Of a DNA stretch of 64,000 bases, positions 37,742 through 49,600 are shown one piece after another. How positions within the stretch are numbered: position 1 is the stretch's first letter; every line of letters starts with the position of its first letter. Source of the stretch: Thunnus maccoyii (lineage: Eukaryota; Chordata; Actinopteri; Scombriformes; Scombridae); the NCBI RefSeq assembly GCF_910596095.1, contig NC_056550.1, positions 19,452,001 to 19,516,000 on the forward strand, given 5' to 3'. The notes beneath the pieces were generated by a model. That model was not told the DNA's origin, searched no databases, and saw only the letters and a list, made by a program, of their open reading frames with translations. Made by a program: the position numbers and the translations under genes.

Positions 37742-37966
37742 AATATATATTTTTCACTGATGCTATAAATGAAGTCAAAGCCTGCCGACAAAAGTTCCCT
37801 TGTTCTCTGTTTGTTCCACAGCTTTGACTGTAATATAACTCTCTCTAACTAGGCTTGATGCTGACCTCCGTGCCTCTCCTGTTCTCTCCTCCTCCTCCTC
37901 TCTTTTCTGTCTGATCCCACTCTGTGAAGTGGTCATCTCAAAGGAGGATATGTCTGCGTGCACGTG
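37742..37966 (-). promoter_or_regulatory. aanat2: Candidate aanat2 promoter: TATA-like box and CACGTG E-box
   Basis: On the minus strand a TATATATT-type box lies at 37742-37751, about 90 bp before the ATG. A perfect palindromic E-box CACGTG lies at 37961-37966, about 306 bp before the ATG. A GGATTA/TAATCC motif, the kind of site bound by OTX5/CRX in pineal cells, occurs further up at 38313-38318. Circadian E-box plus OTX control of fish aanat2 is established knowledge; use of these particular sites is inference. Confidence 0.45.
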
Positions 37967-40900
37967 TCTCCAAATTCCTTAAATCCCCTGACTGTCAAAT
38001 GACATTTTGTTCTTGGTGTGTTTCCTTTGTGATTTACATTTTGAATGGTTTTTTTTTAAAGAGAAATTCAGAAGCAGGCAACTTTAGGTCGCAACTTTTC
38101 TTTATTTTTAAATTTGACACAAATTTTGACTAACCTAGGTTCAGAGTATTAGCACACCTAAACTAAGACATTCTTTACCAGTTTTTTCTTTAAGTTAATC
38201 ACTGTATGATATGTATCTTTATGATGATGAGATTGTACGATAGATAGGATGACAATAACTCAGCGCTTGTGCACTTTAAACAGGATTTTAGCTGATTTGT
38301 AATGATGCACTGGGATTAGTATTTACCCAGCACATGTATATTGGCACATGCACTGTACATACAGGTATGCGTTTTTCAGGCGGGGGGATGAGTGGACGTG
38401 GTGTTAAGCCTGTTTTGGGAGATCAAGGGCATGTGGGCTAATTTAACTGTAGTGAGGGAGTGGGGAGATTTGTGTGGATTGCTGTTGGGATGATTTCAGG
38501 CCTCAAAGAGGTTTAGCACAGACTAATTAAATGAGAGAGCACTTGCTTTGACTGGCCTCAGGTAAACCTGTTTACACAGACTTGTTTGACTGTCTCAGTC
38601 TAGTAGAATTTCAAAGGGCCTTTTGAGTTCACTCTAAAGGGATTTAGTTTATTACAGAAATATAATCCCAATTCTCCATATAATAAATTCTCATCCAAAG
38701 AAAAATATGACCATGTCTCTTTATTAAGGTTGTGCAAGCATATAATAGTTGAGGAAATTATATTCTCCAAGCATTTCAATATTTATTTCCTGGATGAGAA
38801 CTTTTCCTCAGAAAAATAACTGCATATCTTTGTTACCATTGTGCTACAGTAAATAGTAATAGTAAGTTTTTCCTCTCAAGCATCTGCAAATACTTATCCT
38901 TATCTGACCTTATTTATTTCTCTGTAGCCAAACAGGCTTCACACCCCAATGGCCTGGCTTCAGGCTTAGCCCTAATATCATTTAATGTAGCCTCAAGAGA
39001 TCAAACCAAAATAGAATTGTTTTAAGGATTATTGTTTCACCCTACTGCTTCCTTTTGGTCTTCACTACAGTGATAAATGGGAAATCTCCTTTATTTTCAA
39101 ACCACCGGCCACATCATCAGGACAGCTGGCCAATCGCAAATGCGGTGACATCTCTGCTGTTGAGATCATCAGATGTTACACGCGAGCACGTACATGACTG
39201 TCCAGAGATGAAATGACCTTTTGTGACCTGCCTCTCCCTCAATCTGTCCGGCCTGAAACGGGAGGGGCAGTCTATTAAATAATCCCTCATGGCCTTTCAA
39301 AACAGCCTCTTCTAGACAACCTGAATAACAAGGTTGATGTTAAGAGTTTGGAGAATCATTAAAACAGACAAATCTTTATTCTAAAATACAATGCTGTTGG
39401 AATAAAGGTTAGGAAAAGGAAATCTTCTTCACCCACTGGCCCTCTCTAGCTGAAAGTGTCACAGAGCCTAATCTCATTTATGACATGTGCGCATACACAC
39501 ACATACAGTTACAGACACATTTCCACAGTGTATTATGTTTTTACAGGCAAGTCGAGGCCACAGTGTAACTGAACCCTCATTAAACTTTACACTGGCTAAC
39601 ACCTGTTGGTCCAGTGGAGTGAAGAGCAACCATTATTACAGATAAATACGTCTGAAAAATGAAACGCCTAACAGGAAACGGAGAGCTCGAAAATTTAACC
39701 TGGGATTACTGTCACTCAACAGCCAGAGACATTGTGTATGTGTGCTTCACCTGCTCTTGTAATAATAAGCGATGAACAGTAAACTGCAGCATGTCTGTGC
39801 TTGTTTCAGGACTCAACACTATACAGTAGATTCCATACGATATGAAAGACTTGCACCTATTCTGGTGATGAGTATCTCTCTTTCACTATCCTATATTATT
39901 TTTTAATTCTTATAAATGTCACATTATCTATTGCAATCAAATGAAAAAGAGTCGTGTCCCAGTTTTAAAGGTCAATCCATCATGTTCTGACCATACAAAT
40001 TACAGGTAAATTCACAAAAATATTTCCATGTGTTTGACTTGAAGATGTAAAACCAGCATTTTGCATGTGTCTCACCATATCTGTTTATCAATCTTTAGGA
40101 AACAACCCTTTAAAAGCATCATAAAACATAAATGTTAACTCATATTTAGTTGTTGTTTAATGCCCACCCCTGTAATAAAAGACCCGACACTGTATTTGGT
40201 GATAGAAAGGGTCGTGGTAATGGGGGGGGCAACGTTTTTACATTATTAGAACAGATTGTGGCTGACAGTAGAAGCTGTAATGAACTCGATTAGGATTTAA
40301 TGAGGATTTAACAGGAATTCTGATTAATAAATGCCTGTCTGGAGACAAAGATAGCAAATTAGCTTGGGCTATAAAATGTTCTAGTATGTGGCATTAGTCT
40401 GCTAAATATGTCATGTTGTTTATCCATCCCAAAAAATAAACAATAAAACCTGATAGGGTGTGTAACCGCATTGGCATGCGTGTGTGTGTGTGTGTGTGAT
40501 CCACTTGGCTCTGAGTCAGTCAAGTTTTATCCGTCAGCCTTCTGGTACCAGAGGTGATTTACTTAGCAGCACTGCTCTCAAATGAAGCAACAGAAATGGA
40601 AGGTTTTCCTGTAAGCATATAACCGTACTTTCACAAGAAGCGTGCTTTAAGTGACGCTTTTATGACAGTGAGGTACAAAGATAAATTCTATTCATAAATT
40701 GATCAGAAACAGACTGTAGTGTAAACCCGAGGAGGTCCACGGCCTTTCTGGTAGACGATTAACTAAGATCCTGACTTCATGTTTTTACAGCAGTTCATGG
40801 TCCATGTGTTTTTCTCAACTGCTTAAGCACATTTTCTGAAACATGCATTTTTCAAAACGTTAAGGGCAATCACCACATGAATGACGCTTCATTTGTGCTG

Positions 40901-41700
40901 CTGCTGCCTCAGGGGCACAGATGAATATTTATGAAACGTTTGTGTTTGTTATGACAGTTATGACAGTTGGCTTTGATGTTTTTCATGTAAGGATTTACAC
41001 AATGAGCATACTGATGAAACACATTTTCATTTGGAAAGCTGTGATTTATTGTGACCACAGAGGCTAACTCAATGCTTCACTGGATCATTTGAAGATATTT
41101 GTAGTTATACATTTGACTTCTGTATGAAGACAACTATAAATGCATAGAATATACTGTTGCAAGAAAATGAAACATAGATTTGAGAATTTCAGTGTTTTGA
41201 GAATAAAATACTCATTTGAGGATTGTAGGAAAGCCAAACCAACAGCTAACCCAAATCCTCTGGACACTATTATTGCCTGCTTGGCCAGCAGGGGGCAGTG
41301 TTTATCCCAATGTAAGGCAGGCTTAGTACAGTATGTATATGAATATGAATTTGAAATTATGAATATGTGTAGTATTAACATGTGTCAAAAAAAGAGGAAA
41401 AATCTGTCTCTCAGAAACATCAGCTGTCCACTGTTACAGCTTTGCTTTATGCCAAGAGAGGCTGATGACTGAGGATCGGTTTGTGAATGAAAGGTATTTG
41501 AAAAAATGTAATAATCTTTATAAGCCAAGCACAAGTGTTTTTGTATGGTCTTTACTGCACTATGGAGTCCTAAAAATGATTTTTTATAGATATAATTGTG
41601 CATTCTTTCAGTAGTCCATACTATTACTCTGACCAGTTATGATAAAAATGAAGATTATCTAGATTAAAGTACTAATTTTATAGAGAAATGAAAGCAATGT
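37967..41700. other. Region between aanat2 promoter and mgrn1 3' end; no gene seen
   Basis: No exon or RNA gene is supported. A short (GT)n tract is at about 40480-40498. Scattered GGATTA motifs (for example 38313 and near 39026 and 39704) could be distal OTX sites for aanat2 but are too short to be telling. Confidence 0.5.
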
Positions 41701-41717
41701 TACGTACATTTAGTACA

Positions 41718-43601
41718 CTTTATTCAAATTCAAGCATTTCACCAAATATCATGGCATAGTAGTGGGTAGTGTGACAAAATGTAATGTAAAGAAAAATAAA
41801 TCAGAAATACAGAGATGGATCATAAAACAATTGCTATTTGAAGTATTGAATCTTTGTTCTTTATTGTTATACACATGCTGCTATACACACGAGGAGAGAC
41901 AGGTATTGATTTTACAGAGAGCCACAAACCACCTACTGTGGAGTAATCCTGGATACCAGGTCAATAGTGGTCAGAACAGGAACAGGAAGGCACAGTGTCA
42001 AGTTGAAATGGCACAGAAAGAGAAAGGGGGGGGGGGGGGGGGGGGGAAGACAAAATAACCACATTACTTAAAAGCAGTGACAGATTTAAGCCTCTACAAA
42101 TTCACATGCAAACGCTAGCCTGATAATTAAAATGTTGCATCTATTGCATTGGATGTGTGTCCTTCCAATCAAACATACATAAAGAGAGTTCACTTTAACC
42201 TAAATACTAAAGATTTAATGCATAATTGATATATGGCTGTAACATAGTGAATGAACGATTCAATTTAATATTGCTCAAAAACAATAACAAGATACATTTT
42301 TTTCGAGTAGCATGAAGTTTGCGATAAAAAAAAGGCTCTGTACATCAGCATCAAAAATCCTGTCTATGGGCTGAAAACTGTTGTATATTGTAGCATTTAT
42401 AAGAACACTAATGTCCAATGCAACAAGCAGGCAGCCACATTAATTGAAGGCACATAGATCTATACATTGCGCTACACATACAGGAATACGGTTAAGTAAG
42501 GCATTGCAGCCAGACTAACACCTGACTCCCTTTTTTGCAGCTACATCACATAAGCACAACGAGACTGTACAGAGATCTGCCACATCAACGACAAGCACGC
42601 TCACTGTGCCGTACCGAGTCAGCAAACATGTAGCTGGAGCATCGATGCTTGTTGCAGGCTTTAACTATCTTTGAGTTCAGCTGTTAGGATGTCAATCTGT
42701 AGCTCTTATCGATTATCAAAGTCTTACATAATGTGCGTGTTAACTGAATTACTTCAATATTAGGATTTTTTTTTTTTATATATAATATGCAAGTATACAA
42801 TTTTTGGAAATAACTACACAGGATTCTAGTACAGTTATGATACACAGATATCACATCGTTTCAAATAAAAAAAAACTCAGAAATGTAGATGTTTAAGATT
42901 GCAGATAACAAACTAATCTCATTGTAAAGGCTTGTTTAAAGGAATGGATTATAAACGATTTGGTCGGAGTGCATAATCACTTCAAATGGACACACAGATA
43001 CATCAGTAATAAACTTTCAAATTTCTGCTTATAACCCAAATTAATCTCACTGAGAGGGGGGGGGGTGGGAGGGGGACGTATGCCATGTCATTAATGTATA
43101 TCACTGGTGAATACAATATTTAAACACGAGCCGTATTTATAAATTCTTCTGAATTTAGTCGATACAGAGTTAATTCAAAGTAAGTGTGCTTAAAAGCACC
43201 ACCGTGACAGGTAGTGAAATATCTCTGGAATCCACGTTACTAGATCACAACTCTGGCCAAGACACACGAATGACAGTCACCATCTGACAGTTAATGAAAT
43301 GTTTTCAGAGCCGACAAATAATATCTTTTCTTTTTTTTTTTTTAACATCAGTCATAAAGTAAGCTACCGAGAGCATCTTTGCGGACGTCAAATTTCATTT
43401 TCTAATGTCAAAGACGTTGATGGGATAAACAGAAACCTCCCTCGTCCTTGTGAACTTCCTTTTGGGGCTGTCGTCGGCTCTGATCACAGGAGCAGAAGAC
43501 TTGGGGCTGGAAGGCTAAAAAGGAACGGAGAGGGACTGGATGATTTTTGTAAAGCATAAATCTGTTCTGACAGATGGGAGGAGAAAAAGGCTGGATCAGA
43601 G
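41718..43601 (-). other. mgrn1: Probable long mgrn1 3' UTR with homopolymer C tracts (sense)
   Basis: It follows the mgrn1 stop on the minus strand. The first convincing AATAAA in the gene's sense is at 41718-41723 (TTTATT on plus), which would give about 1.9 kb of 3' UTR. It contains two plus-strand G tracts, 42026-42046 (21 G in a row) and about 43055-43075, which would be C tracts in the mRNA. The extent is inference. Confidence 0.35.
42026..42046. repeat. 21-base homopolymer G tract
   Basis: It is an unbroken G run on the plus strand. It is G-quadruplex-prone as DNA and would be a poly-C tract in mgrn1 sense transcripts. A second, interrupted G-rich tract lies at 43055-43075. Confidence 0.9.
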
Positions 43602-46600
43602 TCAAGGGTTGAGGTGCTCGTCTTCCATGTGAAGGCTGCTCGTGGGACAAAGGAGAGGTTGGCTGGAGCAGTTTGTGCTCTGACTTTTCAGGCTTTCCGT
43701 TGACTCTGATGAACCTGAAGATGAGAGAAGTGAGAGTAAGCGACGTGGTTTAAAGAGAAGTTTCCAGTCAGGCTTCCACAGAAATGCATTTAAGAAACAA
43801 AGAAACTGGCTTATCACAGCAAAATCGCTGCCGGATCGTTTCTTATGCTAGCTGCAATAGGTGGCAGCGGATGTAATTACGGACAACAGGATTCAGTGAG
43901 AGCAGTATAGCTAATACAAACAGAAGCGGAGCAGACAGGAAAGCCTACATACCACAGTTATTCCTCCATACCAATAGAGCAGGAATCGGGACCTAGAGCT
44001 GCCCAAAGTGAGGCGGTACGCAGGGACAGGACGGGACAGGGAGCAGAAGAGGAATGTTAGGAAACAGAGAGAAGCATTAAGAGCACACAGGTTACATGGA
44101 AAGCACAGGGAATCACAGCCTCTTGAATTTAAGAAGACAGATATTAGAGTAGCAGGACGGAGATTTAACATGTAGAAAAGAGTCCGGACACCTTTTAGTT
44201 GACAACGGTGCCAAATTTAAGAGCTTGAGTGGCATTAAAGGCTGGATATATTTACTCTCAGGAGTTAACATGACATGCAGGAAAGTACAGGTCTATATTT
44301 AGCATAGTGCTCAGTGTATAAACACTACATATCCCGTTTCATTCCTTTTTCTTTCGTTTATTTTCTGTTTAGAAGAGTCTTTTCTTGGCAGTCTGATGTT
44401 TCTTCCTTGTTACTGTTTAGAGAATTTCTCACCTGGCAGAGACAGGTCGCCCGGTGGGTCGCTCTCTGTTTTGGTCAAGCTGCTGTGTTCACTGCTGCAG
44501 TCCTGTAAGATGTCTCCACCAGAATGCATCCTGTCCTCTGGGGATCAATCAGCAAGCAGAGCAACAGTGTCATCACTAGTATCACTCAAACACACACATT
44601 ATCGACTGTCACTGAGTGCCGAATGAGAAAACTCACCGTCGTCTGGAGGCAGAGACTCTGCTACGTCCTCGGTTGCTGTGGCCTGGAAGAAGAAGGGAGA
44701 AGATCTTGTTATAAAGCTTTCGTGTGCGGTATGAACACTTTAAACGTCGGCTGGTGGAGTGGCGGCTTACGTCGGTGGGGGCGGGGCTGCTGGACAGCAG
44801 CGTGTGTGGTTGAGCGTCCGACATCTCTGACAGCTTCTCCTCATCCTCCTCCTGGATGGGAGAGGATGGAGACCTAAGGGTGCTGGAAAGTGGGATAAGG
44901 AGAAAAACTATTATTACATAGCAGAACAGATAACTTAATCAGGACATATTTCCACTCTAATTACACTGCTGCCTCTTCAAAGGAATGTCTTTATCCTTTA
45001 GAAATAGCTAAAAACAAACAATAACTAGGTATCGTAGCTTTAGGCTCCTATGGAAGACTATCATAACACATGTAAACATTTATCTAATGTCCTGTCTTAA
45101 CGTACTTACCTGCAGTAATGTTTTTATGTGCATGTAAACAAAGTTGTTGTGAGATTACCTGTCGGGTGACTTGCTGACTTTGCCTTTCTGCAGACTGCTG
45201 TCACTTAAATGCTCTGGGGAGCTCAGCTGTCTGCTGTCGCCTCCGATGCCCCCTGAGAAGTTGATTTCATCGTAGAGCGGGGCGGAGGGGATGGCGGGAG
45301 ACACCGACCGCAGACCGTTCAGAGCCTCTAACAGCGAGATGGGTTCAAAGCCGGGAGGAACCGAGTCTGTGCTCTGCAAAAAGATGTACAGGAGGACTGT
45401 CGGTGGCGATGACAAACACTCCGAAAGGATGCATGTTTATAATTTTCAAGCACAGTGAAAAAGATGAAAGAATTTCAGTAGTAACAGGCTATTGCCAGTT
45501 TAGATGTCTGATGTGTTCCCTTAAATCCAGGCCAATATAATTAATTACACAGTACGTATTAAGACTGCACAATGTCATGAATTTGTTATCACATCCTAGA
45601 TCTAACAAAAATGTGCAGCAACATCAGATTTTGACAGATTGTGGGCCCATTATAAACTGACATAATATAGATTAGGGCTGCAACTAACAACTATATTCAT
45701 TATCAATAAATCTGTGATTATTTTCTCAATTAATTGATTAGTTGTTTAGTTGTCTATAAACTGTCAGAAACCACTGTTTTGCAAAGCCCAAGATGCAACC
45801 TAAAACATCTTGTTTTGTCCCGATAAAGAGTTCATAACCCAAAGATATTCCACTAAAGAAACCAGAACACATTCATATTTGAGAAGCTGGAACCAGAGAA
45901 TTTTGGCATTTAAGAATTACTCCAAATGATATAAGTATATACATATACAGAATGTGCATGAAACTTACTGAGTGTTCATCATGGTCCATAGTCTGAGCCA
46001 GAACAGGACTGAAGGACACGGGAGAAAGAGCTCCAGGCTTTTTCCTCACAGCCCTGATCTGCAGCAAGGCTCTGAAGGCTGAGTGAAAAACATCGTATTA
46101 AACTTCAACTTTACTTTTCAAATACCATCGTTAAGGAATTGTCTTTTAAAATAAGGTACCGCTACTTACGCAGCCTGCAGATTGGACAGTTGTTGGCCTG
46201 GTAACGCAAAGTGTCGGCGCAGGAGTTGCAGAGACACAGATGTCTGCAGGGAAGGATGAGCGTGTCTCGCAGGTCTGACAAACAGACAACACACTCGTTG
46301 CTGTTGTCACTGTTCTCATCATCTGATGGCTGGAAAAAGAAAAAAAGAAGGCAAATGAAATCATGCGCCGCACAAATGTAACGTGGCAGAACGTTTACAG
46401 CATCGGTGATCGGTGTATAAGGTAATGTTTCCACTGAAACCTTGGTTTCTTGGTTGTTTTTGTTCTCAATCCCGTAGATCTCCTGTAAGAGGTAGCTCAC
46501 ACGGTCCACCTGGAACAACACAAGAACAGAAATTGGAAGTTTGAACTTCGTGTTACAGAAACCATTTTCAGGTCCAAGGACATTAGAAAGCAAAGTGTAC

Positions 46601-49600
46601 ATATTTTGCTCTCCATTGTCTTATTTTGTCTTAATTTTACAGATAAATCAGAGAAGACATACACAAAAAGTGATGCAAGCTTTCCATTGTTGAACTGATA
46701 TTATTTCAAGTCTTAAATTAAAACCATGTGTTAGAACAATGTACTTGATAAAATCACTACGTTTCATTTTCAAACAGATTAAAACACAAAACATCAGAAA
46801 TACTTGGTGAAACTAAGTTGAGCTCCCTGTAATCTTAGTTTCCACTCAGCGTTACTGCAAGACTCCCGAGGGTCTTGACACAGATTTTTGTGGCAAATGT
46901 TTTTTTTTTTTTCCAAAAGCTGCAGATGGATATTAGGGTCAAAGCAGAATGCAGCTTCGGTAGTGAAGATTTTTATATTTCATGCGAATACTGTTGTGCA
47001 ATCTGCCTGCAGTGTTCACTGAACGTCCACTCAAACACATCAGGACCTCTGTGATGCTCCGTCTAAAAACATGCAATCCACAGCTATCTTGCATTAAAAA
47101 CATGCTGTAGCACATGCAGAGCTGTTAGATCTGTGTGATTACAAAATAAAAAATGAAATAAAGTAAATGGAGGATATCCATCATCTGAGATAATGATAAT
47201 AATAACCTACAATTTGCTTCTGCTTCAGGGGCTTGACGGAGAAACTGCCATCAACGTGCTGTAGGGTCAAAAAACAAAAACAAACGTGTGTTAGCTTATA
47301 TATAAAAACTTGTTATTTACAGATTAAAATGATCTGCTTAGATGTATACATACTCTTTCAAAGGCTGCCAAAAGTACGTGAGCATGTCCAAGGCAATCTT
47401 TAAAAGAACACACAGCAACATAGTTAGTACAAATGGTGTGTTTTAAGTTACAATTCAACTGCAACCATTATAGTATTACAGCAATTCCTTACAACTACTT
47501 CATAAATATGCTTTTTCTGTTTGTACAATCAGTCTCAATAGAAAAAAAAAAATATATTGACATGACTTTAGTCTAATTCTAGTAACCTACCGTCCCCTTC
47601 ATCAACCACAGCTTGGATAACCATGGGAAACACTCCTCGGTCCAGGTCAAAGTTCAACTTTAAAGGAAAAGATGCACATATTTTATAGCTCAATGAGAAG
47701 CTGTTGTAAACAGAGGACACGTATCCATGTGTGTAATAAGGAGACTTTTTGTTTTTGTGATGTGTGATGCAGTAACTGACTGCTGCAGATACTTACATCT
47801 TCCTCTTTCCACTCGCTGAAGTCTATCTTGAAAGACGGCATAGAGAACTGTTGGCTCACCCCCCTCTTGTAATGCACAGTCTCAGAGACCATCGTAGGAT
47901 CCTTTGGGCTGTAACTTCACACAGCAAGTCACAGTGGAAAACGGTCAGTGTGCAGACAGATGAATAAGTCTGTCATTCCATTAAGTTTCCAATTAGACAT
48001 CTATCAGTGTTAAACACCTATTGAAGCTGTCACATTTATGTACTTTATACGTTCATTAGTGTCACCGGACAGAATTAAAACATATTAAATAATGACACAG
48101 AAAACAGTATTGATATATTCAATAATACTGTGTACTATATCTGATCATATGTGTCATTTTTTAGTCTCATCATAACACAATAACTTCAGCATCAAGTATT
48201 ACTTTCATCTTCTGTGAAGTCTTATCTGCTGTATCCATGGTAACTGGTGGTTGCTAAGGACCTGCCGAATCTATTCTAGTCTTTGTGCTCCAAGGCTTGA
48301 AATCTCAGCACACATAAAATAAAGTTGAAACATATGTGGCACGATGTTCTACACTGAAGTGATGCTGCTGTGTCAGTACGATTCATTTGTTAACAAAGTT
48401 GAACCGATCCTCTCACAGACAGATATACTGTATGTCCACAGTGTTTAACCCAGACAGGACTAATACATGAGGTTTCGATGTTTAGAAGCAATCACTTCGA
48501 CAACAAATAAAAGAGATGGAATTTTAAAAAGGAGATGAGATTAAGCTCATGTCAGTTTAATATTTAGGTAGCTGTTCATCTAGTGCTACAAATAGTTTAA
48601 GGTTAATCTGATTCAGTCCCATATATATATATATATTTTTTTGGATTAAAGTCTTACACTGCCATCCCGTTGGAGAATTCCTCAAACGCTTGGCAATAGA
48701 GAGTGATGGTCACACGCGCGTCAGCATCAAAGGTGAACTCCACACCATACTGAACCTTTGGTTTTCCACCCTCCTCCACCGGAGTGTCAGAGTCGTCTTT
48801 ATACCTGGAGTCCAGAGGTTTAACAGTCGTTAGGTCATCAGAGGGCCTCAAACAACGCTTTATTTTTAATGTAAACTTTGCTGCACCGTCCTTACCTGAC
48901 CAAACGCAAAGAGTCCTTTCTAATGTTGACCAGACTCCGCAGGGTTTTCACTGGCTCGTGGGGTGCAGGTGTCACATACGGAAACTGGTGAAATAATAGC
49001 AATAAAAGTAATTGTATTTGACCCAAAATTCCTCATACTGTTGAATTTATCACTGATAAAGAGGTAGCACAACATCACTGTAAATGTCTAACAGCTCTGG
49101 AAAATATACAGTAGTGAATTCTTAGATAATTAAAACAGCTGGGTTGAAGAAAAACACAATTTTTCACCTGCACTGGTCTATTTCCAAGAAAGTTCAGGTC
49201 CATGTTTTCTCCAAAAAGGTATCCCTCTGGATGTGGTGTGTCAAATTTCTCTCCCCCCATGAAGAAGTGGCTTGCAAAATAATTCCCTGAGAGCAAGAGG
49301 AAAAAAAAAAGATGAATGATAAGAGCACAGCAGGTATTAAATAGAGTAACAACACTGATCTTCATTTTTAAAACTGAAAAATGTCAACATCAACAATGAC
49401 TGGAATTACATGAAATGAATCTACATGATGTAAAGTATTTTGATATTATGCTTTTGTATTTTTCTTTTGTCAGCAAAAGCAAAATGTTCACCAACACAGA
49501 TTCTTGGCTGAAGTGGAATATGACTCTTTACGTATAAACACGTTTTTAACTGAATATGATGGGCTCATGTTTAATGATGCAGTCGTTTCAGAGGCAAGAC

